A stretch of DNA of 64,000 bases from NCBI GenBank assembly GCA_963969345.1, contig OZ017767.1, forward strand, positions 2,108,001 to 2,172,000. Direction: 5' to 3'. A program made the position numbers and the translations under genes. Below the pieces are notes generated by a model that saw only the letters and a list, made by a program, of their open reading frames with translations, was not told the DNA's origin and made no database searches. Positions 52,933-64,000 of this stretch are shown here, piece by piece. The stretch comes from Turbatrix aceti (Eukaryota; Nematoda; Chromadorea; Rhabditida; Panagrolaimidae). Numbering within the stretch: the first letter of the stretch is position 1; each line of letters starts with the position of its first letter.

Positions 52933-54469
52933 ACTACCGGTAATTCAACTAGACGAAAGACGACAACAACAAAAGATTCGAAAAAGCGAGGAGGAAGAAC
53001 CTACGGCGACAATGCCAAGTGCTCCGTGGATATCAACAAACGAACCTCCGATTCCAACGATGGTGGAAAAAAAAAGAATTTCGTCGTCACCGATGCCAAG
53101 TTTAAAACATCAAATAATGAAGATCATTCGGCCCATTCGCTTTCGGTAATTTTTACCTTTTTTTTACACTTCTAGCGCAAAAATTGATAAAAAACGGTGC
53201 GAAATGCCCAAAATAAAAAAAATCTTGTTCAAAAAAAAATGTTCGCTTCGAGAAACTGTTTTTCTTTATTTTGGTTCAAAAAAGTTGTCCGAAAAGTTTT
53301 CGCTTTCGAGAACCGCGCTCATTCAACGTAATCTCAACTTTCTTACTGTTTTACGGTATTTTCACGTTTTTACCCCAAAAATCATCTTTTTTTTCTGTTT
53401 CGCAACCCAAATCTCCATTTTCAGGAGACAGAAAATCCAAAGAATGCTGCAGCCTACGCATGGGTAAAAAACCTAAAGGTCCTGACCCTGAAAGGAATCC
53501 GGAAAGAATTCATGACATCTGTCAAGAGCTACGTGCCAGAAGGATCGTGCGACGTCTGCCGGGATAACGAGCCTGCCAATCGGTACGACGACGTTCTCTG
53601 CCTCGACTCGACTCGGGTCAAGCTTAAAAACGAAGCCGAGTACGGTGACTACATCCACGCATCCTACGTCAAAATCCACGCTGATCTCACGTATATATGC
53701 ACGCAGGGCCCACTCTCAAATACGGTCGAGCAATTCTGGCAGATGGTCATCGAGCAGCACTCCCGGATCATCCTTCAGCTCTGCCAGAACACGGAAGACG
53801 GCAAAGAGAAGTGCGCGGAGTACTTTCCTCCTTTTGCTGGGAAGGACGCAACGTGGGTGTCGTATGGCCGAGTATCAATCAAGAACGTCGATCGGGATAA
53901 CAACGTCCCAGGCATGGCAAAGACAACCAAGTGCAAGCTTCAGGTCAAGTTGGGCGAGGGTGAAAAGGTGCACGAGATCACCCACCTCCTGTACAAGAAT
54001 TGGCCAGATCATACGGTCGGTGATTCGCCGAGTACAATCGTCGCGTTGAGAGCCTTCGTCAATGCAAAATGCCAAAAAAAGCCGATTGTCTGTCACTGCT
54101 CGGCCGGGATTGGCAGGACGGGATCCTTCGTGCTCTTAGACTTGTGAGTTAAAAAAAATATAAATTACACATTTTTAAGCCTAAAAATAAATAAATTATT
54201 TTCCAAACTTCAGCGCCATGTATCACATCATGACACTCAACGACAAGAACTTTCAAATGGTTGAAGCGGTGAAGACGATTCGAAATCAGCGTAGAAATTC
54301 GATACAAAACGACCAGCAGTACGTCTTTGTCTTTCGATGCATTATCGAAGCCCTGCTCAAAGAACAAATCATCATGCCTAAACACGTCGAGAAGTTTATC
54401 GATGACTATCAATCGCTCATGGCTAGGAAAATGCGAGAATATCAGGCCAAGGTAAAGCGACAGCATTGA
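52903..54469 (+). CDS. Protein tyrosine phosphatase 2
   Basis: Exons 52903-53145, 53425-54143 and 54214-54469 join to 405 residues. It starts MANRETKTAC like its paralog, followed by a Thr/Lys/Asp-rich tail of about 80 residues and one PTP domain with all motifs intact: NRYDDVLCLDSTRVKL, YIHASYVKIHA, CTQGPLSNTVEQFWQM, NWPDHTVGDSP (WPD loop) and VCHCSAGIGRTGSF. It appears catalytically competent. The exon plan and phases (0, 2) equal those of phosphatase 1. The two genes diverge from a common 5' region, the result of an inverted duplication. Confidence 0.9.
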
Positions 54470-55008
54470 CTATTGACTTTTCGTACGATTTCTTGGCTTA
54501 TGTTGATAATAAATATTGTGCATTTACATATATTTTCGCGTCGGGAACCACGATCATTTATCGTACCTTATTTTTTACCGTTCTGGGCCGAAAAAAAATT
54601 TCGCTTCGAGACCCGTGCTTTTAACGTTTTTTTGCATTTTTTAACCTAAAAATTATGTTTTACGAATCAAAAAAGTTTTTGCTTCACGCGAAACAAATTT
54701 CGCTTCGAGACCCATATTTATCGTAAAAACTATCGAAAACACAACGCAATTTTTTTTTCCATTTTTCAAATCCGTAACCAAAATCAGGAAATTTATTTAA
54801 AAATATATTTTAAAAAAAGCGAAATAGACGACAACATAAAACATGAAACTGGTATGCATAATGTTTTGCACCAGATATTACCAAATATATGCATGTGTTG
54901 TGTGTGTGCTACAGGAATAAACAGGATTTTTTTGATACCCTTGGAGTAATTATTTATCTTTCTCGGGGGCGGAGGCGGCAATCGTCTGTCTGGCGGATGG
55001 ATGACTGA
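54470..55008. other. Convergent 3' intergenic region
   Basis: Between the ends of phosphatase 2 (plus) and the otubain (minus). Two inverted copies of the GGTCTCGAAGCGAAA word lie near 54600 and 54700. No gene. Confidence 0.5.
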
Positions 55009-56699
55009 CTATTCAATATGCGTGCTCGAAGACGTGGACGTGGAAGCATCCGTCACCGATGCCGACTGTGTTGCTTCACCGGGAACAGCGACCGCGGCAT
55101 CCGGAGCCAAAGATGACTTTTTGTAGAGCAGATCGTAATGACCAGGCCGGAATAACATGTGCAAAATGGGATCTGCAGTTTGGCTATTGATGTTGTCAGC
55201 GTAAAAGTCAATATGCCATCCACCGTCTGGGGCTTGGGATCGGTCCATGTACTCGATTCGAAGAGATGTTTCTGCAAAAAAATGACAAATGAACTTCAAA
55301 TAAATTTTTTAAAGTTATAAAAACTCACTCAGAGCATTGACAAGGGCAATGATGGACAGGTGATCGCATTCACGCCACATGGGTTCAATTTCGTCTCGGC
55401 AGTACGCGTCCAACGATCGACCACCCTCGATGAAGCCGGAATAGAGAATTTCATTCTCGCGAAGGTATCCAGATGCTATAAGCCTAAAAAATTGTTTTAC
55501 GGTAAACAATCGTAATTTACGAGGTCTCAAAATGAAAAAAAACATGGTTTAAAATTTTAGGCTACACTATACCCCAAAAATAACCTAAAACAACAAAAAA
55601 CCCACCGAAGATAAGCAACATAATAATTAGCAATGCCATCTTGGTTGAGATCATCCATCAGGGTATCGACGGTCTTGAGATTATCCTTAATGGATTCCAG
55701 AAGAGTTTCCATCTGCAAAAACACTCCGTAAACCCCTCAAAAATCAAAAAAGTACTCACCGCATCGCAAAAGTCACCCGTCGTGAGTTCAGGGAAGCCGA
55801 AGTTGAACAACCTCTGACGCCAGCTTTTGACCAGCTCATAAAGCCTGTAAAAAAGCCAATTTCTCCATCAAAAGTGCTTTCATGCAGTAAAAAACCCACG
55901 GAGGAAGTTCATCACGATTGACGATGACGCGCTCGATGATGGAGGTCAGGACAGCTCGGTAGAAGCAGTTTCCGTCGCCACGGATCTTCCGGATGTGGGA
56001 GTACGTCTGGGAGAGCTCCAGGGCTTTCTTGTGGAACTCGGGCGAGGTTTCGGCGTCGTAGGCGGCGACCAGTCCGGATTCGGTCGTTTCCTTTTGGCTT
56101 ACCAATGCCTGGGTCTTTCGAACCTGCAAAAAATGGTCAAAATCGTGCAAAATGCGGGATTATGGGTGAAAAAGTGGATAAAAAAACTGTAAAAAAAGTA
56201 AAAATAGGTAAAACGAACAAAAATCGTAAAATCTATCGTAAATTGAAAGATAATATCGAAAACTGAAAGTTAAAGCGACCGAAAGTAACAAAATAGAAGA
56301 AAAGTTAGTAACGATATTCGAACGTAACCCAGAAAGTGAAAAGTAGGACTTTTGAACATTATCCAGCAAACAAAAGTAATACAACGCGCCCAAAATGAAC
56401 GTTACTCATCGAAAAAGGTAAAATCTTCCATTTCCGCTTTTTGTCATCAATTTTCATCATTTTTTAGCCTAAAAAAACCAATTCCACGCCTCAAAACTCA
56501 CTTCTTCTTCAATTTGTTGCATCTGTTGCTGGGATTGCTCGTACATGAGTTGTTCGCTTTCGGCAAGTTGTTGGGCAAGAGTCTGGTCGAGCATCTCCTG
56601 AGTCGTCGGCGACGGCGGAGGAGGCTGAGGCTGCGGTTCCTGCGCCGACTCAGGCTGCGGCTGAGGCGCCGCTTCCTTCTCGCCTGGTTCAGCACTCAT
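55009..56699 (-). CDS. Otubain, OTU-family deubiquitinase (OTUB1 type)
   Basis: Exons 56502-56699, 55900-56123, 55760-55844, 55606-55712, 55329-55483 and 55009-55271 join to 343 residues. An acidic, Gln/Pro-rich N-terminus with a coiled coil (LMYEQSQQQMQQIEEE) precedes the peptidase C65 domain: YSHIRKIRGDGNCFYRAV carries the catalytic Asp and Cys, FLRLIASGYL-type and FIEGGRSLDAYCRDEIEPMW are family-specific, IEYMDRSQ follows, and RPGHYDLLYK has the catalytic His. Family knowledge: OTUB1 cleaves Lys48-linked ubiquitin chains and also inhibits E2 enzymes such as UBC13 through its N-terminal helix. It has a longer N-terminal extension and a Ser/Thr-rich tail past the His motif compared with human OTUB1. 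All catalytic residues are present. Confidence 0.93.
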
Positions 56700-57864
56700 C
56701 GTCTCTCGCTGTCAACAGGATTTGATTCTCCGCGAGGTACGAAATCGCCAAAATTCGTAAACGTAGAACCAAGAACGACGGAACACAGAAAGCGATGAGA
56801 AAACGCGTAAAAAAAGCTTCGACGCCGCGGCGACAATCAGACACGAGTCATAAAAATTTTTCAACGCTGGCTTCTCGACACGAAAAATAGACAGAGGATT
56901 TTTGCGCGCTTTTCTCGTTTTTCTCTTGCCCGCGCTTTTTTCCGCGGCCTTCCTTCCTTCTTCTTCGCTGCTGCTGCTGTCGAGCGCGGGGTCAATTTAG
57001 GTCTGCTTTTTTGTGCACGGTGATTTGCAGTTTTTCTGCCAAAGTTCTTTTTTTCTTTGTTGTGTCTCAGATGATGTTTTGCTTCGTCGGGCTACTACTA
57101 GTCTGTGTTGTGGTTGGTCAACATGCCAAGATGGCTTTTTTTGAGGGGGTTTATACTTTTTTTGGGGGATTTGTAGTCCATCGGGGTGACTTTTTGTTAA
57201 TCCAATGCGCACAACAGAAAGATAAGTTCTGCAGCTTCATTTTCCCCCAAAATTGCCATTTTCACCCCCTTGTCCCCCAAAAAAAGGTCAAAATAAGCCC
57301 ATTTGCGCTTCGCGCTCGCACCAAAGTGTCGGACTGCCTTCCAGGCTTTTGGCACCCTGCGCAGCCATCCTGGGCTTCCAGGGTAGAATGTGAGGTCAGC
57401 AAAGACCAAAAATCGTGTTTGCCAATTTTTTTCATTTTTTGTCGTTCAAAAATCGCTTTTGTCTCCTTTTCCGGTCGATTTTACCTTTTTTCAGAGTGTT
57501 GGAACGAAACTCATCCCTGGCAGTGTCTTTATGAGGCCTCATCTCATCGTCGCGGACTAGAGGTCTGTTTTTCCTGATTTTTTGTACTCTGGTCATTTTT
57601 TTAGGCCAACGAGCTGTAAATTGAGATACAGCACTATGAATCATTATTTTTTGTATTTCGCGGCTTTTTTCTTTTCTTTTGCAACCTTTTGATGCTTTTT
57701 TGCATGTTTTTGAGTCAAAATGGCCTAACAATTCCTATTTTCATTCCCTCTTTAACCAAAAATCCTCACAAAATAACTTCTAACTCGTAACCGTAGTTTT
57801 GCCTAATAAAAATCACTGGAGGGTTAAATTGTCTAAAAACCGGGTGGGTTAACCGCTTTGTAGA
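56700..57864. other. Divergent intergenic region between otubain and CDC25
   Basis: 1.16 kb upstream of both genes. It starts GC-balanced (CGACACGAAAA and CCGCGG words near 56825-56950, possible promoter of the otubain) and becomes T-rich. Overlapping frames at 57011-57577 (plus) and 57197-57409 (minus) have no splice or family support. Confidence 0.5.
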
Positions 57865-60680
57865 ATGCCTAATGATGCCGCTGCTTTTTCTGACGTTCTC
57901 GATCAAGGCGAACGTCTCGTGGCTGTCTCGTCGTTCTCTTCTCGGACGCTTCTTTCAAAGACGGACGATGAATCAAGCAATGATTCAGGGATAAGTGATT
58001 TGTCTGCGCATTCATCGACGACCACTCTTGCTCCTCCCCCGGCCGATCTGACTCTCGTAAAAGAGGTCAAAGACGATCTGCCCAAACCCGTTGACGACGA
58101 AAACAACTACGAAGACACAAACGCCAGCAACTCACTCTTTCTGCCTGATTCGTCGACGCTTCACACGATTTCGCTTGTCTCTTGTTCGTCTTCTGCTACT
58201 TTCAAGGCCTACGAAACTTACTCGTCCCAGAAAAGTGATCTTGCTTTGGTGAGTGTTTTTTTTTTGGCTTTTTAGTATTTTGCGCGTTTTTTCGCAGGAA
58301 TTGGACAAACCATCCGAAGCCCTTCCTTCTGGCTGGTCGTCAAGTGAATCGTGCCACAGCGAAGACGACGAGTACGACGCGATGCAGCAGGTGATTAACA
58401 GCAAGGAAAATTCCCCTGCTCCTTCGGGGAACAGTTCCAACCTCGCCGATGTCATGCCATTTGATTTTTTCTTGTAAGTTTTTTTTTAAATTTTTGTAAA
58501 AAAAATTCTTTGGTTTTTATTGGAACAGTTTTTTTTTAATTTCTTAAAAATTCTTTTATTACCTTAAAAATTTCTAAAATAGTTTTTTTTACCCCAAAAA
58601 AAGTTGTTTTTTTTATTTTTTATAAATCTTACTTCAAATTGTCAAAATATGATTTTTTTACGTTTTCAAAGTTTGTTTTTGCCACCTTTCTTTTGTTTTC
58701 GGAAATGTGTGCCCAAAATTTTCCAAAAAAACCATTTCCTCACCCAAAAAGTCAGTTTTTTTGCCATTTTCACTCCAATTTAAAAAAAATCAAATTTTTA
58801 TTAATTTTTTCAGTTCCGCGGAAGACAACAAGATGAATCCCAATAACAACAATCTCCTTCACACCCCCTCTTCTCGCCAACGCTTTTTTCCTTCCCACAA
58901 AGACGAAACTCCAAAGTCCACCCTTTTTGCTGGCCGTAAGCGTTCCAGCGCCTGTCTATTGTCGCCTGTACTTACGACGTGTTTTGATAATGTTGTTGAT
59001 GACGTATTTCATCCACCAACCGACGACGCCGATGCCGTACCTCCTCGTCGCAGACAGCGTCTCTCGAATGCCTTCCTCAATCCTGTCAATCCAATTATTC
59101 GCAGTGGTCAGACTGAATCCGTCTCCGGCAGCGAAAAACAGGTTCTTTTTCGACGCGCTTTTTCGAACACGGATGGAAAGCGTCCGCGAAGCTTCAAGAA
59201 ATCGCTCGAAGTTCCTCCGTCCCCGCAGTTGGAAGTCAATTTTGACTTTAGCGCTTCTCGACGGGAGCAGTTGGCCGGCGCCAGTGATGCTTTGGTGAGT
59301 TTAATTTTTTTTTTGGGAAAATTTAGGGGTTTTTTTTCAGTCCGAAACCTCGTCTTCTTCATCCCGCGCTTCGGTACCTCTGCTCCGCACTACTTCGATG
59401 AGTGTTTTCGAGTCGAAGGCCAATCTCAATGAAAGCGGCTGGAATCCGCAGATTTTGACTGTTGTACGTTTTTTTTGGAAAATTGTTTCAACATTTATTT
59501 TTGCATCTTCAGACCTACCGTCTCCCAGCTGTCGAGATCCCCAAAGCTCCGTCGACTACTTTTCGCTCGATTTCGGCGGGGACTCTGAAGAATCTCGTCA
59601 CTACGATGTCGGAGGAGGAATTTAACAACGAATTCATTCTTCTCGACTGCCGGTACCCGTACGAATTCAATGGGGGACATATCAAGGTTTGTGATTTAAA
59701 AAATTGTTTGTCATCAAAAAGTCGAAAAAAATTTCGAAAATTTTAACCATTTTTTCTGCTGTTGATAATTTTAAAAAAAAAGTGAAAATATGACAAAAAA
59801 AATCTGTCGAAATTTTATCTGCTTTTACGAAAAAACTTTTTTTTTGTTGTCAGAAAATTTTCAACGATTTTTTTGCATTGAAAAAAATCCATGTTTTTTT
59901 TCAGTACGCGAAGAATTTCCACGACCGCAAGAAGGTATCCTCTCTTTTTTTTCCAACCAATGATGTCGACTTTTGTGCCGCAAAAGAACGCGTTCCTATT
60001 TTCTACTGCGAATTTTCCGAAGTTCGTGCTCCTGGAATGTAAGTTTATTTTTTTTCAAAAATTTGTTTTTACGTGAAATTCGTTTCAGGGCCCAGGCACT
60101 TCGCCACTTGGACCGTACAAAAAACGAGTCATCCTACCCCTACGTGGATTACGCTGAAATGTACGTTTTGGACATGGGATACAAAAACTTTTTTGAAACT
60201 TACCACCGCCACGAAGACCACGTTTGTACCCCCGATCGCTACGTTCGCATGAAGTCCAAGCGCCACGCCAAGCAGTGCAAGCAGTTCACCTATCACCTGG
60301 CGGCCACTTCCCGCCACAGGGCGCTCAACTTCAACAAACGCCCTCCCCAGCCCCAGCTTTCGATGCTGGCGAGCGCCGTTGCCGGCTCTACCAGCTCGTC
60401 TTCCATGGTTTCTTTTGACACATTTTTTGGCTCCCCGCTGCAGTCTTCGACTCCGAGCGTTCAGAAGCGTCGCGATTCTTCCAAGAAGCCGGCCGAGGCT
60501 GTCGCCAGTGCCGATGCCAGCGATAGCCTGCAGAGCGAAGCTGGCGGAGTCCTCGACCAGGAGCTGGCCAAGGAAGCCGCGGCCAACGCTATGACCGCCG
60601 AAGAAGAAGCCCGCTATCACCAGTGGGATTCGACCCTCGAGGAATCCGCCATCGATATGAGTACTGCTAGCATGCGGTAA
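57865..60680 (+). CDS. CDC25-type M-phase inducer phosphatase
   Basis: Exons 57865-58248, 58298-58473, 58814-59294, 59341-59463, 59513-59686, 59905-60038 and 60089-60680 join to 687 residues. The long N-terminus is Ser/Thr-rich and includes acidic DDESSNDSGISD, which may be a phosphodegron-like segment. The rhodanese-fold catalytic domain starts in exon 5: FILLDCRYPYEFNGGHIK, VPIFYCEFSEVRAPGM (Cys-x5-Arg loop), HLDRTKNESSYPYVDYAEMY, MGYKNFFETY and CTPDRYVRM. Family knowledge: CDC25 removes inhibitory phosphates from Thr14/Tyr15 of CDK1 to trigger mitosis or meiosis. The residue before the nucleophile Cys is Tyr, while most CDC25 proteins have His. The C-terminal 140 residues are low-complexity, basic then Ala/Glu-rich. 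The Cys and Arg are present, so activity is likely. Confidence 0.92.
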
Positions 60681-61291
60681 GAAAGAAAGAAGAAGAAGAA
60701 AACAAACACGTGGCGATCTAACATTTTTTGAATGCTGAAAGGAGGGTTTTTTGTCACATACAATATTTTGATTTTTTTTGATTGATTGATTACTGTTACT
60801 ACTTTGAAACTTTGTGGAATAAATGATTGGGTCTTGCGTCGGTCGGTTGGATTTATGGATGCGTTTTGGATTATCGCTCATTTATTTTTGATTTCTTTTT
60901 GGGATTTTTTTTTGGAATCCGCGTCAATCCCAAAAAAACAAATTGCGACAAAAAAATTGCGACGTTTGATTCCCGGAACGCAATTTTAGGATCTAAATTC
61001 AGGGTCGTGATTTTCGTCTCAGGAAACCGGCACAGTTTTTTTGGTCCTGAAAATGGCGAATGAAAACGAATCAATTTTTGTTGTTTCTGATCAAAAATTG
61101 TTACTTTTTTTTGTTTTCTGACGTTTTTTTAAAGATTGCCTGAACGCTTTTTTTAAAACAAGTGCCTAAATTTTTTTTCTGCCGAAACCAAAAAAAAATT
61201 GACTTTTGACACAATAGTTTTATTTTTTTGAAATTTCTGCCTAGTTTTATTTCGTTTTTTATTCCCTGAACTTTTTTGTTCGAATCTAAAC
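60681..61291. other. Intergenic region with a direct duplication
   Basis: T-rich 3' flank of CDC25. The block 60988-61095 (GATCTAAA, CAGGAAACCGGCACA, GAAAATGGCGAATGAA, TTTCTGATCAAAAATT) recurs at 61431-61545. No gene is seen. Confidence 0.7.
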
Positions 61292-61431
61292 CAAGGTGTT
61301 GCATGTCGTGTAATTACACGAGCTACACGACGAAAATTTATATAAATGAGTTAAAAACAAGGGAAAAACCATGTAAATCAGTGAATTTTCGTCGTGTAGC
61401 TCGTGTAACTTACACGACATGCAACACCTTG
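61292..61431. mobile_element. hAT-like MITE with 8-bp target duplication
   Basis: 140-bp palindromic element. The termini CAAGGTGTTGCATGTCGTGT and its complement are identical for over 20 bp and the inverted repeats extend about 47 bp with one indel. ATCTAAAC flanks both ends (61284-61291 and 61432-61439), an exact 8-bp duplication as hAT transposons make. The interior is short and non-coding. Confidence 0.9.
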
Positions 61432-61677
61432 ATCTAAACTCGCAGTTTTCGTGTCAGGAAACCGGCACATTTTTTTGGCAGTGAAAATGGCGAATGAAGA
61501 CGGAAATCAATTTTTTTTTTCGTTTCTGATCAAAAATTTGTTTGAAAAGCATCAAATGGGACTATTTTTTGTTTTTCAATGTTATGAACTTTTCTAGGCT
61601 GGATTTGGGCTTCCTAACCCTGTTTACCGCCGTCCAACAGCCTAACTAACCCGTCCACTTCCCCTGACCGTGCCCGA

Positions 61678-64000
61678 ATGGACGATTGCCTGATATCCTT
61701 CTCTCCGTTTGCCCCGAAACCCAAACCGACGGTCGACAGCATCACCGCTTCCACCACGGCAGCGGCAACGACGAACGCGCCTCGGGGAATTCTTCGGAAA
61801 TCCACAATGTCCACCGTCGAAGAACTTCCTTCGAGCATTGAAGTCGCGACTATCGGGACTTCGGCCGCGGCCATCGCTGCAGCTCATACACCTGCCCCCA
61901 CTGTTTCTGAAGATGCTACCAAGACAGGTGCAGGTGAGCAGCCAGGTGCTCCGAAACCGCCTCGAAGAAATCTCGCTGAACTGACAGAACGCGCGGTTCA
62001 GAATATCACAAATCGAGCCCGAAGACTGTCTGTCGGGGCTCCGACAGAGAGGAAGGTCCTTCCCAAGGATCAGCCGAAGGTTGTGGCTTTTGGACTGACG
62101 ACAAAGGTGGATGACACGATCAAGGTAAGTCAGGTGGATTTTGGGGGGAAAAATTGATTTTGGGTTTTTTTCAGGGCGTTCGACCACAACTGACGAGACC
62201 GCTGGGCAGCACTGCAAAGGACGTCCAGGAACTCAAGAAACAGGTGAGTACCGGGTTTTGGAGAAAAAAAATCGAATTTCTGGTTTTTTGGAAAAAAATC
62301 CTTTTGAAAATTCGAATTTTTTTTGGGTTTTTTGCATTCTCGACACGAAAATTCGGACTTTTTAGAAATACAGTCATTCAAAAAAAATTTTCTTAGGTAA
62401 AAAGTTTTTTTTTATATTTTTTAATAAATATAAAAATTACATAATTTTACCGTTAAATTTTGTAAAAACCGATATTACAAAATTTTTGACGAAAAAAACG
62501 TTCAAAAAAGCACCTTTTTTTGTATTAGTAAAAATCCGAACTTTCGTGTCAGGACCAGCGAATTCAATTTTTACGGTTCCTCAATTTTTTTTTTCAGTTC
62601 GAAAACCAAGCCAAGACGATCTCCGACCTGAAGGACGAATTATCCAAGCTGCAAGCCCAGAACGAAGAATGCCGGGCGGAGTACTCGACCCTGCTCTACC
62701 TCTGCGACAAGCAAGACGTACGAATCATGAAACTCGAAAGCGCCCTGCTCAAAGGATCCGGATCCGTCCTTGGTTCATCATCGAATTCCACCACCCCGGC
62801 CATTTCCACTCGACGCCTCTCGCCACCCATTCAAACCCCCGGATCAAGCACGAATTTGCTCAATTTGGATTCAGAACGAGAAAAGGAAGTACCAGTATCG
62901 AAGATCATGGAGGACCGAGTGTCGAGTCAGGAACACAGATGGAAGTCGAAGCCTCTCGACAGCATTGCACTGAAGAAGGGCGAAGATCGCATGCTGCCGA
63001 GTCAGAGGCTGTTGGCTGAGTTTGCGGAGAGGAGGAAACTCAACGCGACCATTGCTGAGGCGAATCCTACTGCTCATGCGTCGGATCAGGTTGGTTTTTT
63101 TTTTCGGTGAAAATTGATTTTTTTTTGGGTAAATTTACCAAAAAGTGTCATTATATTTAATTATGTTTTTTTTCTATTTTTTTGCTTGAAATTATTTTTT
63201 TGAAGTTCTTTTACCTAACTTTAGATTTTTTTGCTAATATATTGCTATTTTTTAAATTTTTACAAAAAATTGTATCTTTGACGATGTTACCAAAAAATTC
63301 GTATTTTTGATATTTTTTCTAAACTTTTCTATTTTTCCTAATAAAACTTTTGACGAATTTTTACCTGAATTTCGCCATTTTTACGGTGTTTTTTTTTTTA
63401 ATTTTTTTACCGTTTTTTTTATCAAAAAAATGCTTTTTTTTTTTTTAACTTTTTTTTACCAAAAACACAGTAAAATACGTTCTGCTGATAACTTTGTCGT
63501 GCAAGGGAAATGAAAACTCCAGAAACGCTATTTTCCACAAAAACGGTTATTTTTTCCCTAAAAAACCGGCAAAACACCCAAAAATGAATTTTTCCAGGGC
63601 ACAAACTCTCGGAACGCAAACAACGTTCTCACAACCCGTGATCTGAACGTTTCCCTCCCAACCAAGCCCACGACCACGTCTACGTCTGCAACGACCAACG
63701 CTATCGTCAAGCCCGAAGACCAGATCATTGACCTCATCCGGAAGGATCCAGACTTTCTTCAGCGAGTTGCCCAACTCGTTCGCCAGGATCAGTCTCAGAG
63801 AAGTCCATCAACGCCGATTGAGCATGCCGCCGATTTCGACCTGAGCCAACCGGCGAAACAAACGACGCCGAAGGCCCCTCGACCAAGCAGAACCCGGTCC
63901 GGTAGGTCAGCAGCTGGCGCGGACCTGAATCACAGCCATTACGCCGGGGGAAATGACACGTTCCGGGATCGAAGCTACCAACCCCCGCCGCAGCAACAGC
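61678..64000 (+). CDS. Coiled-coil, Ser/Pro-rich protein, partial (runs off the right edge)
   Basis: Exons 61678-62124, 62175-62243, 62598-63089 and 63599-64000 (cut by the edge) join in phase 0 throughout, giving 391 residues so far. Exon 1 is disordered with a basic helix-like part (NLAELTERAVQNITNRARRL). Exons 2-3 encode a coiled coil (AKDVQELKKQ, FENQAKTISDLKDELSKLQA, RAEYSTLLYLCDKQDVRIMK), then Ser/Thr-rich disorder. Exon 4 contains EDQIIDLIRKDPDFLQRVAQ, a short helical motif, and Pro/Arg-rich sequence (KAPRPSRTRSGRS). I do not recognise the family. A cytoskeletal or centrosomal role would fit but is a guess. Confidence 0.75.

Noticed and set aside
57011..57577. 188-codon plus-strand frame and its antisense partner
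   Set aside because: No signal, domain or splice support; T-rich DNA gives Phe-rich translations.

Overview
The window is nuclear DNA of a nematode. The evidence is short introns (mostly 45-60 nt) with TTTCAG or TTTTTAG acceptors, nematode-type chemoreceptors, and what I read as a spliced-leader (SL) RNA gene at about 23347-23448 (SL-like exon next to a GT donor, an Sm site, and a 3' hairpin). I could not assign a species. All gene models were built by hand from reading frame, GT/AG junctions and intron phase; no transcript data were available.

Layout. 1-1008: left-edge gene with a tandem exon duplication. 1.2-26.3 kb: seven dispersed paralogous S1 serine protease genes, all on the minus strand (1217-2233, 12230-13214, 16754-17913, 18121-19139, 20696-21862, 22023-23151, 25299-26316). 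Between them lie a MOSC/mARC-like gene, a chemoreceptor, a 14-exon disordered-protein gene split by a foldback element, a small membrane protein, a secreted or GPI-anchored protein, the SL RNA gene and PEX14. Two of the seven proteases have lost the nucleophile serine (Cys in one, Thr in another), and none has the trypsin Asp189.

27.2-36.6 kb: a tandem cluster of two unrecognised families. Family Y has N-terminal helical repeats and a long Pro/Ala/Ser tail. Family Z has an N-terminal membrane anchor and a repeated acidic FY-GS-DDEDS motif. Intact members, a truncated copy and decayed fragments alternate. 36.5-45 kb: small ORFs, tandem duplications and a GC-rich, intron-punctuated tract unusually rich in short perfect inverted repeats. 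I cannot match it to any known feature class.

45.2-50.5 kb: a MITE-like element, two Srt-like chemoreceptor genes in tandem and a carboxylesterase-like gene whose catalytic Ser and His are both missing. 50.9-54.5 kb: two protein tyrosine phosphatase paralogs, head to head around a duplicated inverted 5' region. 55.0-56.7 kb: an otubain (OTUB1-type). 57.9-60.7 kb: a CDC25-type phosphatase. 61.3 kb: a short hAT-like MITE with an 8-bp target duplication. 61.7 kb to the right edge: a partial coiled-coil protein gene.

The conserved housekeeping genes (mARC, PEX14, otubain, CDC25) look intact and ordinary. The rest is fast-evolving, duplicated material. The most unusual observation is a 971-bp, nearly perfect inverted-repeat element at 8795-9765. 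It interrupts one exon, is flanked by a 6-bp duplication, and places a GT at one end and an AG at the other in matching phase, so it may behave as a newly created intron.
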